A stretch of 64,000 nt of DNA from Juglans regia. Lineage: Eukaryota > Streptophyta > Magnoliopsida > Fagales > Juglandaceae. Location of the stretch: assembly GCF_001411555.2 (NCBI RefSeq), contig NC_049905.1, positions 20,388,097 to 20,452,096 on the forward strand, given 5' to 3'. The position numbers and the translations under genes are program-made. Shown in pieces: positions 23,716 to 35,160 of the stretch. How positions within the stretch are numbered: position 1 is the stretch's first letter; every line of letters starts with the position of its first letter. Below the pieces are notes generated by a model, which saw nothing but the letters and a program-made list of their open reading frames with translations, searched no databases and was not told where the DNA came from.

Positions 23716-24600
23716 TCGTTCAAGTACTAAGGTAAACGTTGTAAAGAATATAATACAAATAATTAAATGATCTACATCTTCTCATTAGCTTAAACTAATT
23801 TTGGGATAAGTGATGAATTCACATGGTATCAGAATCTTTAGTCCCTAACTTTACACTATCCCATTTAATTAAATATTCAACGATTTGAGTCCACTCATTG
23901 AGGTGGAGCCTGACCCGCACGTGATGAGTGTTAAGAATATAATATAGAGTAATGCTACGTACAGTTCCCATATAGGGACTGCAATGCAAGCCTAGGCAAT
24001 TTTATCTTTAAAATTTTTTTGAATTACAAAAATATCCCTTTTAAAATGATGTTTTTTCTCATTTAATAAAAGGCCTGCACATATAGTATCCAAGTGGAGA
24101 CTGCAAATATAATTTCTCTATAATATAAATACTTAAATCTATATATTCTTATTAGTTTAAACTTTTAGGACAAGCGATGATTTCACCTGGTATCATAGCA
24201 GAGGTCTTGAGCTCGAACTCTGACGATATACTTTATCTCATTTAATTAAATATTTCACTTTCAAACCTTGATGATACGCTATATCCATTTAATTAAATAT
24301 TCTATTTATATCATGGTAACGTCGATTCTGGTTCTGAATTATCAGGAAAAAAATGGTGATAATCTCTCTAAAACACATGGAGTTAGGAAAGTTGTGGTGC
24401 ATGCATGCACCAAAAAACTAATTACGTGCCTTCTGCACTTTGCTGACCGAGAGATAGCTTGCGTATTTCACTGATCAAACTCTATGTTTGGCACTAACTG
24501 CGCTGAAATTCTAGATTATTTTGCACAGGCCTACTAAGTAAGGCAGATTAAATACAACCATGGCTCCAAAGATTGCTAGGAGTACTATTCAACAATATTA
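23716..24600 (+). repeat. D2 proximal part
   Basis: From CGTTCAAGTACTAAGG this is colinear with D0, D4 and D5. It branches off from the G1/psi-G3 type of 3' flank exactly after CCTACCACCAAGTT, which marks an old recombination joint. No gene; a 176-bp MITE lies inside. Confidence 0.7.
23945..24120. repeat. 176-bp MITE with TAATA target duplication
   Basis: Begins TAGAGTAATGCTACGTACAGT and ends ACTGCAAATATAATTTCTCTA (imperfect inverted ends), flanked on both sides by TAATA (23940-23944 and 24121-24125). D0 has the empty site at the corresponding place, confirming an insertion. Copies of the same length are in D4 (48413-48588) and D5 (58998-59173). Confidence 0.7.
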
Positions 24601-24790
24601 CTGTAAATAAAGCCTGAGAAATGGTAAGAAAATTTAGACAAACTTCTCTCACTTTTGCTACATTAATGCTTCATTTATGCTCTGATCAATTTTAGACTTT
24701 CCAACTTACAAATTCCAATAGAATATTCATTTGAGCCTTACTACTCGTGATATTCATATTTATTTTTAATTTATTAATTTATGGCCCTTT
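24601..24790 (+). repeat. Truncated P-module start
   Basis: The first ~170 bp of a P module (GAAATGGTAAGAAAATTTAGACAAAC ... AGAATATTCATTTGAG) follow D2 as expected, but homology then stops. A full P module only begins again at about 30026, so ~5.2 kb of other DNA separates the truncated and the complete start. The same arrangement is repeated in D4 (49088 on) and occurs in D5 (59630 on). Confidence 0.6.
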
Positions 24791-25095
24791 TTAATGGAAA
24801 AAATAATCTCTTCCAACTTACACAGCAACATGAGTTTAGTTTCTTATCTGCAAATACAACATATATCTCTCTAGCTCTCAATAAAAATGATCCCACTCAT
24901 ATCAACCAATGAATAAGTTCCCTACCATGTGCACGGCTTTTTCATATAAACATTTATATATATATATATATATATATTAATATTAATTTAACAATCCCAG
25001 CTTGGGCAATTGGCCAAGTTAATTGATCCCCACCATCACACTATCGATCGAACCTTTTAATTAATTAATGTACCAGTCTTTAACCGACTTTTCAG

Positions 25096-25143
<48 letters not shown>

Positions 25144-25572
25144 TGCTAATACTGCATACATTGATTATCATCATGTACTGCAATTAATTATATATGCATT
25201 ATCTGCATCTATATATATAATGATCTATTTAAGGACATTTTGATTAATTGCAAAATAACAGAATACTTTGGCTACTATAAATTTCCATAAAAATCAGTCA
25301 TGATTTTGAGACTTAAGACAAAGTCCATCAGAAAACTAAGGCCAACTTAAAAACGAGTTAATTTTTTTTTTTTTATAGATAGAAAAAAAAAAAAAAAGGA
25401 GTTCATTCAGTTTGAATTTACAAATATAAGCATTTTTTAATTATAAATAAACCAAGATTTATTAAAAACATAACCATTTAAACCAATCGGATTAAAACAA
25501 AAACCCATTAACCACCCGAAACAATAAACGGGAAACATCATACTAAGGGCAAAATGGTAATAGTACACCTCA
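24791..25572. other. AT-rich spacer in D2
   Basis: Contains two TA microsatellites (about 24957-24977 and 25101-25135) and homopolymer runs near 25362-25397. No gene, tRNA or structured element is apparent. The same sequence recurs in D4 and D5 with different TA lengths. Confidence 0.55.
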
Positions 25573-25580
25573 TCTATTAG

Positions 25581-26441
25581 TAGGGCTGTAAATGAACCAG
25601 TTTGTTCAATAGCCTACTCGGTACTCACTCAGTTAAACTCAAATCGAACTTGACTCGTAAAAAACTCGTAAAAGTAGATACCCACTCGAATTGTAAAAGA
25701 CACATACCTGACAAAACTCGACTCAACTCTATTAAGACTCATTAAGGCTCGCTCGTTTATGTTCGAGTCAACTCGTTAGCTCGAGTTGATTAAAACTTAG
25801 TCATATATTGATAAATATATACATACACCTATGTATATATACATATATATATATATGTAGTAACTAATAATATAAGCAAACCACTTTTATAATTAAATAT
25901 ATAATATATAATCTAATTACTTATGTCTATATAATGAATATACTTCATAAGTATATTTTATAATTTGTATAATAATTAGTCGATAAAACTTAATAATTTA
26001 ATATACTAGTATGTGTGAACCATATATGAAATAAATATATGCTATCATATTAAGTGTATGTACTAATAATATATCTAGGCATATAATATATTGTTATTTT
26101 GGATAAATATCAACTAGTTAGATATTAATTATTTATAAATTTTATAAAATTTTTTAGTTCAATAGAGATTCTACTTGTTAGTTGTATAATTTTAATATTA
26201 GATTTTTATTTATTTATTTATTAATTATTAAATCTTATTCAAAAAATAAAAAAATCTACAATTCAAGCTCAAACTCGTTTGAGGGACTAGCTCAAGCTCG
26301 AGCTCGAGCTCGAGTTAAGTGTTTAGCTTATCGAGTCGAGCTTGAACAAAGAATAAAAAAAAATCTCAAGTTTGAGTATTTTGAGTCGAGTCAAGTTGAA
26401 CTCGGCAAGCCAAAAACCGACTCGGCTCTATTACAGCCCTA
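25581..26441. mobile_element. Non-autonomous hAT-type element in D2
   Basis: 861 bp with terminal inverted repeats TAGGGCTGTAA ... TTACAGCCCTA and a perfect 8-bp target duplication TCTATTAG (25573-25580 and 26442-26449). The 8-bp duplication and TAGGGnTGTAA ends are typical of plant hAT elements (established knowledge). Subterminal regions are crowded with ACTCG/CTCGAG motifs, as expected of transposase-binding sites. No transposase frame. The same element with the same duplication sits in D4 and D5, so it inserted before those modules duplicated. Confidence 0.85.
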
Positions 26442-26449
26442 TCTATTAG

Positions 26450-27300
26450 GTTAACCTGGATATAAATATAGGACAAAATAAGAAGAGAACTAGGAAGTGG
26501 TGGCAGAGGCTTACTTATAGAGTAAAGACCGATCGAGGTAAGCTTGGAGCAGCTGAAAAGCAGGCTTGGGTTTGTGGCGGAGATGTCGTTGAGCTGAACG
26601 GCTGAGCACAAGAGAGTGATGAGCGAGAGAGAGTGAGACGGAGGGAGAGCTCGGCGTGAGAGAGAACGAAAACATACCGAGAGACAAAGAGGAGGCGTGT
26701 GATGGCTAGGGGTGGCTTGGAGTGGCTTGTGATGAACTTAATGCAGGTGGTAATGGCGTGGAGAAGCTGATGGCTTGTGGAGGAGTCGTGCCAAACGGAA
26801 GGGTTGTGCTCTGTTTTCGGGGGCCAAAACAGAGATGATTCTAGCTTACAAAGGAGGCCTCTGGAGGCGCTGGGCGATTCGTGAGGTGGAGTAGTGGCAC
26901 ACAGCTAGGTGGGCTTCCGTTTATGCAGCGACGTGAGGCTTGGGGGATGGTGGTGCAGGAGCCGTGTGGAGGAGCTGAGTGGTCTCGTGGGATGAGGAGA
27001 TGTCGTATGTTAGGCTATGGCTGTGGCAATGTGCTGGGCTCGATTGTGGCAGTGGCAGTGCTGCAGTAGCCGTGCGGAGGAGCTGATATGAATCCGCGGG
27101 AAATGAATCTCTTGAACCCAAAATCAATTTGAAAATTCACCCAAACCAAAATCAAATCAATGGATGGAGAATCTAAGACCAGTTGAGAACTCGTTTCAAG
27201 AACTTAGATTATATTAAAATTTAGATCTGTTGAAAAACCCGTCTCAAAAATCCAGATTAGAAGGTGGAACGCTACAAAATTTTGATTTACCTTTGATAAG
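26450..27300. repeat. G-rich TE-like block in D2
   Basis: GC-richer stretch rich in GAGAGA, GGTGGC and GGAGCTGAG motifs, similar in style to the interior of the solo-LTR-like element at 33.9-34.8 kb, but I cannot find defined termini. Frames on both strands (26881-27069, 26921-27127, 26366-26611) show no known domain. Probably an old LTR fragment. Confidence 0.35.
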
Positions 27301-27930
27301 TTCAAAAGTTCATTTAAGAATAAAAGGAGATAAACTCAACTCACAATAAATAAATTTATCAAATTTCATAAACTAATTAAAATGAGGCTAGAAAGAGTAT
27401 TTAAACCAAAACTTAATTAAAATCCTAACCAAAATAAAGACTTTTCTTCCAAAACTACTCATGAATGAATAGTATCACAGCTACAATACCACGGCTATAG
27501 TAACTCAGCTACAGTACTTCTTTAGACTCTAGTTCTTAAAAAGTAACTTTCTAAATAAGTCATTGGTCAAAATACAAGGCTTTCCCAAAAATCCTAGCTT
27601 AAAAAAAATAAAATATATGTAGGCCAAGCATCCTCAAGCCTAATTATTCTAGACTAATTCCTATAACTAATAAAATAAGTCCCTTTAATGAAATAAACAA
27701 GTCCAAGGTCTTCAATCACATAATCATAATAATATGCTCTAATTTATATTGCACTCTTTCATAGCTTGTATGACGTGGATGATCATTGGATTTCCTTCTC
27801 TCAAGCTCATCTTGAATATTCGACTCTTGCTAGACTCATTCCAAGTGAATTGTACCAATCATTACATTGCTTCATTGATCTTCTTAATTCTTGATATTGT
27901 AATTGGCCTATCTGAAACTTGCAAAGTATC

Positions 27931-28097
27931 TTTAAGTTGAACTGAGTTGAATTTAGATGATAAAATATTGTTAGAATATTATTTTTTAATATTATTATTT
28001 TAAGATTTGAAAAAGTTGAATTATTTATTATATTTTACGTTAAAATTTAAAAATTTATAATAATAAGTTGAGATGAGTTTAGGAATTAAATCAAGTG
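27931..28097. repeat. MITE-like repeat in D2
   Basis: AT-rich stretch TTTAAGTTGAACTGAG ... GAGATGAGTTTAGG with the same internal order of motifs as 18065-18253, including the AATATTATTTTTTAATATT core. Ends degenerate. Related copies are in D4 and D5. Confidence 0.45.
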
Positions 28098-28109
28098 TAA
28101 AGATTATGC

Positions 28110-28255
28110 CCACCTTGATTTCCACAAGGAGCTGAGTGGCAGTGGTGCAGGAGCCGTGCGGAGGAGCTGAGTGGTCTCGTGGGATGAGCAGGAGATGCCG
28201 TATGCTGGGCTCGATCGTGGCAGTGGCAACGCCGTATGTTCTATGTACGAAGCAA
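28110..28255. repeat. Partial duplicate of the 26.95-27.08 kb sequence
   Basis: GGTGCAGGAGCCGTG and GGAGCTGAGTGGTCTCGTGG followed by the CTGGGCTCGATCGTGGCAG region repeat, with small changes, sequence found at 26950-27060. A copy of part of the G-rich block was therefore pasted ~1.1 kb downstream before the D module multiplied. Confidence 0.5.
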
Positions 28256-28569
28256 ACTCGGGAAGCTCGTCCGCGCAAGGGAGAGCAGAAGGTAGGAAAA
28301 TAAAAAGAAATTTTATTTGAAATATTTAAATGGGACTGCATGTGCAAGTCTTTTATTAAATATAAAAAAATATAATTATAATAAGGATATTATTATAATT
28401 TTAAAAAAATTTAAAAATAAAATTAACTAGACTTACAATATAATTCCAATTTAAAGACTATACGTAATATTGCTCGAAAATAAAAAAAAATTAAAAAATT
28501 AAACATAATGATTCATTAAAAGAGAAAAAAACAACTGGGAAGCAAATTAAACAGGGTAGAAATTAAACA

Positions 28570-29310
28570 TAAGAGAACTCCCAATGGATATTCTATAATG
28601 CATTTTTCTTCAAAATATAAAGAAATGTTCTTAAAGTTGTCTTTCATTGAATCTTCTATTTTTTAAAAAATTTACATTTTATTACAGGGAAGCCTCTACA
28701 TCTGGAGGAAGCTGTTCATGCTTGTAAACTTTTTTAATTAATTACCCACGTATCTAGAGAAACCTGATGGAAATCACAAGTGTTGGAATATGCTTGCCTG
28801 TTGATAATTTCACAAATCGTCAGATTGCTCTAAGCAAGTACTGTTGGAATGGTGATATTTTTAATAATGTGGATATCAATTATTTATGGTGATATTTTAA
28901 TAAAATTGAGTCTTACATATCACTTATTCAATAAAATGACAATTATCGATAATAGATATTCTCATAATATACTTTGAAGATATTTTCATTATATAATCTA
29001 TTTTTTGAATTAATTTCTATTTTGGTTTAACTTATAAATTTAGATTAATATAAAATAATACATAATTATATGATATTGTATATAGGGAGATATTATAAAT
29101 ATCAAAAGATATGAGTATATTATTGGTAGTTAGATAAAATATTTGAAATGAATAAAAAAGATTAAAAAGTATAATATTTAAATGATACGAAGAAAAAATA
29201 GATAAACTGACGTATGGTATATTGTAAAAGTTAATATGTAAAATAGAAAAAGTAGATTTTGGTAATGTATTTTAAAGGATAGGATGAAGAAACTATTGAG
29301 AGTGCTCTAA
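28570..29310. repeat. 741-bp MITE in D2
   Basis: Ends TAAGAGAACTCCCAATGG and, in reverse complement, TTAGAGCACTCTCAATAG form imperfect terminal inverted repeats of the same style as 8404-9080. Short direct repeats (AGAGGAAAAACAACT and GGAAGCTCGTCCGC blocks) occur on both sides. An exon-like fragment after TTATTACAG at 28687 may be captured gene sequence. D4 has a 741-bp copy and D5 a copy cut by the window end. Confidence 0.5.
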
Positions 29311-29378
29311 TGATTAACTAAAAGAGGAAAAACAACTAGGGAAGCTCGTCCGCACATGGGAGAGTAGTAGGTAGATAA

Positions 29379-30020
29379 CCGCAATTAATTTATTCAATGT
29401 GTTCCAAAGTATTATTGGTGGCGTTTAAATAAATGCTGCCAATTTATATGATGTGCCAGTAATAGTCATGTAGTGGTATTTAAATAAACGTCGTTAATTT
29501 ATTTAATGTATCGCCAACATAATATTGGTGGCATTTAAATAAAGGCCGCCAATTTATATGATGCGCCGCCAATGTAATAGCAATGGCGTTTATTGTAACG
29601 CCACTATATTAATTAGTGGTGACGTTTATCTAAACACCATTAAGTTATTCAATGTGTCGTCAACATACTATTGATGACATTTAAATACATGCCGCTAATT
29701 TATATGATGTGCCGGCAAAATAGTAAAAGCGACGTTTGCGGTAACGCCACTATTTTATGCAATGGAATGACAACAAACTAATAGCGGCGTTTCGATAATA
29801 TCGTTAATTTAAAAAAGCAGGTAGTATTTAACGAGGTGCCGCTAAATTGTATACAAACGCCACTAATAAAATTTTCAAGTATCAGCATATAAAAAAATAC
29901 AGATATATGAAAATAGCGACCACCCATTATCAACAGCTAGTTATGCCAGCAACACCGACGTTTTGTTGGACAGGTGCCGACGCTTACCGAGCGCCGAGAA
30001 TCCTTGGTTTTTTTATAGTG
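29379..30020. mobile_element. Terminal fragment of a CACTA-type element in D2
   Basis: Read from the right end inward, the sequence starts CACTATAAAAAAACCAAGG, matching the CACTA terminus of En/Spm-like plant transposons. The ~600 bp inside consist of degenerate repeats around GGCGTTTAAATAAA and GCCGCCAATTTATATGATG, the usual subterminal repeat arrangement. I do not find the opposite CACTA end or a transposase, so only one terminus is supported. A copy is at 54021-54663. Confidence 0.65.
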
Positions 30021-30025
30021 TGATT

Positions 30026-31490
30026 ATTCAAAAATATTACTGTAAATAAAGCCAAAGAAATGGTAAGAAAATTTAGACAAGCTTCTATCACTTTTGCTAC
30101 ATTAATGCTGCATTTATGCTCGGATCAGTTTTTGACTTTCCAACTTACAAATTCCAATAGAATATTCATTAAGGGGGGCAGAAGAAAGTTTTGGCCTTCA
30201 ACAAACGTGGTTAATTAATTAAGCTTTATTATTCATCATCTCTATATATTATATTTATATTAATTTTATTAATTTTATTCTTTCTAAAATAATTAAATTT
30301 TTCTATTCATTATCTATATACCACATATTTGATAAGAGAAAAAAAATTAAAAAATTATGTGTTGTGTGATGTGTGGATGATGGATTTTTTTTAATTGAAT
30401 AATACTATATACAGTCATAAAATATATAAGTATTGTGTACTTATTTAGAAAAAGAGTCAGGTTCACTATTAAAAATTTAATTTTTTCATATGTATTTCAT
30501 ATTTATTTACTTTTTTATAAAATGAGTCCGTGCACTCTATAACTATAGATATGATTTCTTCTTTTTTTTCTAAAACAAAGAATTTTAACCTAAAATAATC
30601 AGGTTTTGGATTTTTCAAATTTTCTACAAATTATAATTTTAATATTATTTCCCTTTTAGATTTTGTTGGTTAAATAATTATTTGGAAATTCATAGTAATG
30701 TGTGATTGTTTTCCTTTGATCTTGTTTAATTGTTTCTAAGATATTTTAATAATGAAAAATTCTATTCATCATCTCTACACACCACACATCACACTTTTTT
30801 TCCTTGATATATATATATATATATAGTATATGAATGATGATTAGAAAAATTCAATGAAAAATTCATCATGAGATGGAAAAAATCTTGGCTTGGTCCGTCC
30901 AAGTATTTGAAAAGTTGTGGATAAGATCAAGTACACATGACAGTGTTTGTCCTAGTCTTTGAGAGCATTAATTTTGAATTGATCATCTTATTCTTTAAAT
31001 TTTAACTAATATATACTTTTTTCATTTTTAACTAATCATTCAAAATTTAAAGTCTACATTAGATTAGTTATCACACTTTCTATAATAATAATTTTCTTTA
31101 TAATTAATTTTTATTTTTTAATTACTTGTTTATTATATTTTCATAATTTTCAATAACTTCCAACAATTATATTCATTTCCATTACAATCTCAAACATGGA
31201 CTGCGCAAAAGAAAAAAAAAAAAAATTGCCCATTTCCTCTCTTGTCTATTGGATTGTTAGGTACATGTATAGGATTGAAAAGCTATGAATTAGTCGACGC
31301 TGCTCTTGATCATGAATGTATGCTATCTTTGCAGGCTTATACACAGCCACACACACATACAAGGTTTACATGTCAGACAGATCATTTAATTCCTAGTTGG
31401 ATCTTATTTTTGCGATGAAGAGTATACAGTATATACCGCACAATCAAACAGCTAGCGCGCTCGATCATCATCCACGACGCCTGAAAAACA
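30026..31490 (+). promoter_or_regulatory. P3: upstream module of psi-G3, damaged
   Basis: Starts like the other P modules and carries the MITE at about 30397-30555. At about 30962 it is replaced by ~200 bp of unrelated AT-rich sequence, then resumes (TCTCAAACATGGACTGCG...) with several deletions. Homology ends at GACGCCTGAAAAACA near 31491, before the TATA-box region, so the promoter core is gone. Confidence 0.6.
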
Positions 31491-31701
31491 CATCAGAACA
31501 TCTCAACTTATTCCGAACGGAAAACTCTTCTCGAATTAAAACAGTGTATTGATGCTATCAGGGCTGTTTTGATGTGTTCTCATATACGATAAAATGCCTT
31601 ACCGACAGTTACTTTTTATTTTTTTAAGGGACTGTTTCTATTACACGGATGTAATGATTGTTTATAAACTTTTTGCTTTTTGCTTTTTGCACGGTTGCTT
31701 T
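31491..31701 (+). other. Filler sequence at the psi-G3 breakpoint
   Basis: About 210 bp with no counterpart in the other gene copies, replacing the TATA region, exon 1, the intron and the first half of exon 2. It contains an imperfect inverted repeat (CACATCAGAACA near 31490 against TGTTTTGATGTG near 31566). Confidence 0.5.
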
Positions 31702-32141
31702 CTCAAGACATTTCCCTTCAATATGCCTTGTTTACTTCTCCAGGGGTTGTGTTCACAGACCCAGAAGGTAATCGTGAGTACCAGAACCTTTTTGATGCAT
31801 TGTTGGATGCTCAGTACTCTGCTCTTGAGAAAGCTGGTGCACCTAATCTGCAAATCGTTGTATCAGAGAGCGGTTGGCCATCAGAAGGGGGTGATGCAGC
31901 AAGCGTAGAAAATGCAGGCACTTTCTACAAGAATTTGATTAATCATGTGAAGAATGGGACTCCAAAGAGGCCTGGACAAGCAATAGAAACTTATTTGTTT
32001 GCCATGTTTGATGAAAACCAGAAGAATCCTCCAGGAATTGAGAGACATTTTGGTCTCTTCTCCCCGAGCCAACAACCCAAGTACCAAATCAGTTTCGGTA
32101 AATCAGAACAGTTTTGGCGATGCCAATATATATTGCTCTAA
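31702..32141 (+). pseudogene. psi-G3: 5'-truncated GH17 beta-1,3-glucanase
   Basis: Homology to the functional copies begins at CTCAAGACATTTCCCTTC and covers the last ~130 residues, from [10 protein letters not shown] to YQISFG. The signal peptide, the first half of the enzyme and the acid/base Glu are missing; the nucleophile region [12 protein letters not shown] remains. The usual stop TAA is AAA at 32100-32102, so the frame continues 13 codons to 32141. Two further changes affect conserved positions (VVF for VVV and NRE for NRG). With no promoter or start exon it is a non-functional fragment. Its downstream TA tract is very short. Confidence 0.9.
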
Positions 32142-32386
32142 ATAACCGTGTCTTGATGCTATGTATTCAATAATCTAAATGTTCCGTTTCACAATTACTC
32201 TTTTAATGAATAAATAAGTTGTCTACTACATGCCCACGAGTTCATATCTTTGTGCAGTATCTTGACAAAAATAAAAATAAAAAACAGACAGATCAAAAAG
32301 ATACTATGAAGTTATGAACTACTAATTTTGTGTAGAATCATTATTTGTCTTAAAAGTTTAAACAGATTGGAAGAGGTAGATTTAAC

Positions 32387-35160
32387 TGTAACGCCCCAGT
32401 TCTACACGGGTCGGAGAGTTACTTCCTAACACTTAAACTCACATTTCAACAATATAAAAAAAAGACTCCAAATTCCCAATATCATATAGAAAATTCGATT
32501 CAATATAATTTCCTCAATATAACCAATTTTCTAAAATGTCAAGTCATCATAATACAATAAAATTTCTTAATAAAAATCGATAATACTCATAAAAAACTTT
32601 CTATGCTTAAACCACTATACTTAATTCATCTCACCCAATGCCTCATAATCTTGATCCTCAGTTGAACCATCAAAATATTTTAAAAATATTATGGAGATAA
32701 ATGGTGAGTTATCAACAACTCAATAAGTAGAGAATATATACTAGCATGTAGATATGAGCATTTATAAAGTTCGGTATGCAGAACAAATAATTTACTTTCA
32801 GAATGCAGAAACAACATATTTAATTTCGAAATGCATAAACAAAACTTGGTACAAAACATTGGAGCAAAATTTTCAGAAAAACAACTTATTCTCAAAAAGA
32901 AAATCATTCGGCATTTCCAAACTAAAACATTATATTCATATCATTTCATAGCATCACATCGGGACAAATACCATGTTTAACCCCCGTGGTAGGGTTATAA
33001 ACCACGATTATACCAGTAGCTGGGCCGTATATCATGTTTCACCCCATGGTAGGGTTATAAACCACCATTATACCCGTGGCTGGGTTTTAACAAAAAACAG
33101 AACATATATCATCGGAATCAGATCACAATCATATACAGAATCAGAACTTCATGCGAAGGTTTCAGATGACATACCATATCAAAACAAAACACTGAATAGC
33201 TTTAGATCACTTCACATGTTCGAAATAAACAGAATCAAAATATTTTCATTTATTCATAACAATAACTTTTAGATTTTCATATTCGCTCTTTTGCATAGTT
33301 CAGAAATAAGATGTACAAAATTAGCTCATGTCTACACCAGTCATGACAGAAAAATAATTTCTCTTATATTGAATTTATGCATATGCAGAATAAACATTTG
33401 AGGTTATTTTCAGATCATTTCTTTTCAAAAACAAATATGCTTATTTTCAAATTCAACCTCATTTCATTTCTTTTATGCAAAATTAGTATATAAACCCCGC
33501 TTACCTGGACTTTTTAGCTTTTCAAAAATTTTCCTCAACAATGCCGAACAAATATAAATCATTACCTATAAAAAAATAATCATGTAAATTTCATAAATTT
33601 CTACATCCTTCGTAATTAAACCAAAAAAAATATTTAAATAATCTACTTTAATTCCTCAAACCCTAACATCTTTGAAACCTTAAGATCTCATTACTCTAAA
33701 AATTCTAATTTTCCCATCAACTCTCCAAATTATGACTGTGATTATACTGTAAAATATCTCCAACAGTCACACATCTAAACTCTCTAAGTTTAATCGCAAC
33801 AATAACATCATAATTAAGAAACTCTGTGTTACCAATTAGGGCCTATATGTAATTTACTATTTAGGGCTTAAAAATCTAACAACAGAAAAACATAAAATTA
33901 AAAATTAAAAAAAAAAAGGGAGAGACTAGAGGTCTTACGAGCAGAGTGTGCATGCGACGTGAGTCGTGGGTTCGACCGTGGACCTCCGGCGTGGGTGAGC
34001 GGCGATGGATGTTTTGGTTGGCAGAGTACGAAAATGATAGAGAGGGAGAGAGAGAGTAAGCTGAGAGAATACGGTGAAAAAAAAATGAGGGAGAGACGGA
34101 GAGACTACGGCTTGCGGAAGGGGAGAGATAGCTCACCGTGGGATAGCGAGGAGGCGTGCGACCGGTCGGGAGCTAAGTGCGGTGACTTCCGACGTGTAAC
34201 GTGACTGAAAAATCGAGGGGCACGGGAAGAGTGAGAGGCCGACGGAGGGGAGCTCAATGGAGAACTTTGGCAAGAATCTGCTCTGTTTTTGGCTGCATAC
34301 AACATATGAGTATGGGGCTTGGTGGTGCACAACAACAAATAGGAGGAGCTGTGCAGTGGCTACGGTTTCGCGTGGCTGGGCAGCGGCTAAGCAGGAGTGT
34401 TATGATGCAAACGTTGAACGTGGTTAAGTCGTTGCTGTGGGAGGTTTGTGCATCAACTGTAGGCTGTGACCGTGAGGGAAAGATGTGGGTTGTTGGATTC
34501 GACGATGGTGGTGATGGTGCGACGGCGGTTTGCTTGGCTTAGAACAGAGGGTTGCAACTGGAGGTGTTTCAGGGCAGAGCTCGGAGGCCTCGACCGTATG
34601 AGGTGGTGTCTTGCATGATCACAGTAGATTCATCCATGGACTGACCGTGCGTGGGCTGGGAGATGCGAGGCAACTTGCCATTTTAGGGACTTGGTGGTTA
34701 TGAAAGATGAAACAAAGTATCAGAGGGTGGGAAAACCGGGTTGTGTGCGTGAGTTTGGTGCTGCATGGACGTGGAGACATGAGGGAGATAACGTGCAGCA
34801 GCCCTAACTTATCAAACTGATGAACTGCTATACGTGAGTATATAAACATCTATTACACAATTGTTGTCGTAAATGTAATGGGATAGGAATGTTCATCCCG
34901 TGGAGAAAACAGACGCGAAGAGCAACCCTAGTTGAGGGAAGTTCTACGCGTATGAGAAGACGCATGCATGACACGATCTCACCGGCTTGGGCTTTAGGGC
35001 TCTATAATAAATAAAATAAAATGAATTAAAAATCCCACTTGTTTCATAAAATATTAACTGAATTAAATCTAAATATCAAACCTAATAAAAAATCCATAAT
35101 CCATCAATAAAAAAAAAAAAAAAATTGTACACAAGTTTTGTGTTGGGCCCGGGTGTTACA
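32387..35160. mobile_element. Solo-LTR-like / non-autonomous LTR element
   Basis: 2774 bp starting TGTAACGCCCC and ending GGGTGTTACA (TG...CA with longer inverted ends TGTAACGCCC/TGTAACACCC), between TTAAC and TTAAT, a 5-bp duplication with one mismatch. The G1 3' flank gives the empty site (GATTTAATTATTTG near 13798). Such ends are typical of plant Gypsy LTRs (established knowledge, not verified here). No gag-pol domain is seen. The right third is G-rich with GAGA repeats and short frames on both strands; the left part contains a tandem ~58-bp repeat at about 32978-33090. Confidence 0.65.
32978..33092 (+). repeat. Tandem ~58-bp repeat inside the LTR-like element
   Basis: GGTAGGGTTATAAACCAC followed by ATTATACC and GGCTGGG occurs twice in succession with a few changes. 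It spans no convincing gene. Confidence 0.7.

Noticed and set aside
26182..26454. 90-residue frame present in D2, D4 and D5
   Set aside because: It lies across the hAT subterminal repeats; its Arg/Ala repeat is the CTCGAG array read as protein.
29379..29900. CRISPR-like or satellite array
   Set aside because: Repeats are degenerate and irregularly spaced, and end in a CACTA terminus; they are subterminal repeats of a DNA transposon in a plant genome.
31594..31908. 104-residue frame overlapping psi-G3
   Set aside because: It starts in filler and continues out of frame with the GH17 sequence; the genuine remnant frame is the one ending at 32141.
34201..34542. 113-residue plus-strand frame in the solo-LTR-like element
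   Set aside because: Low-complexity G-rich LTR sequence with overlapping frames on both strands and no domain.
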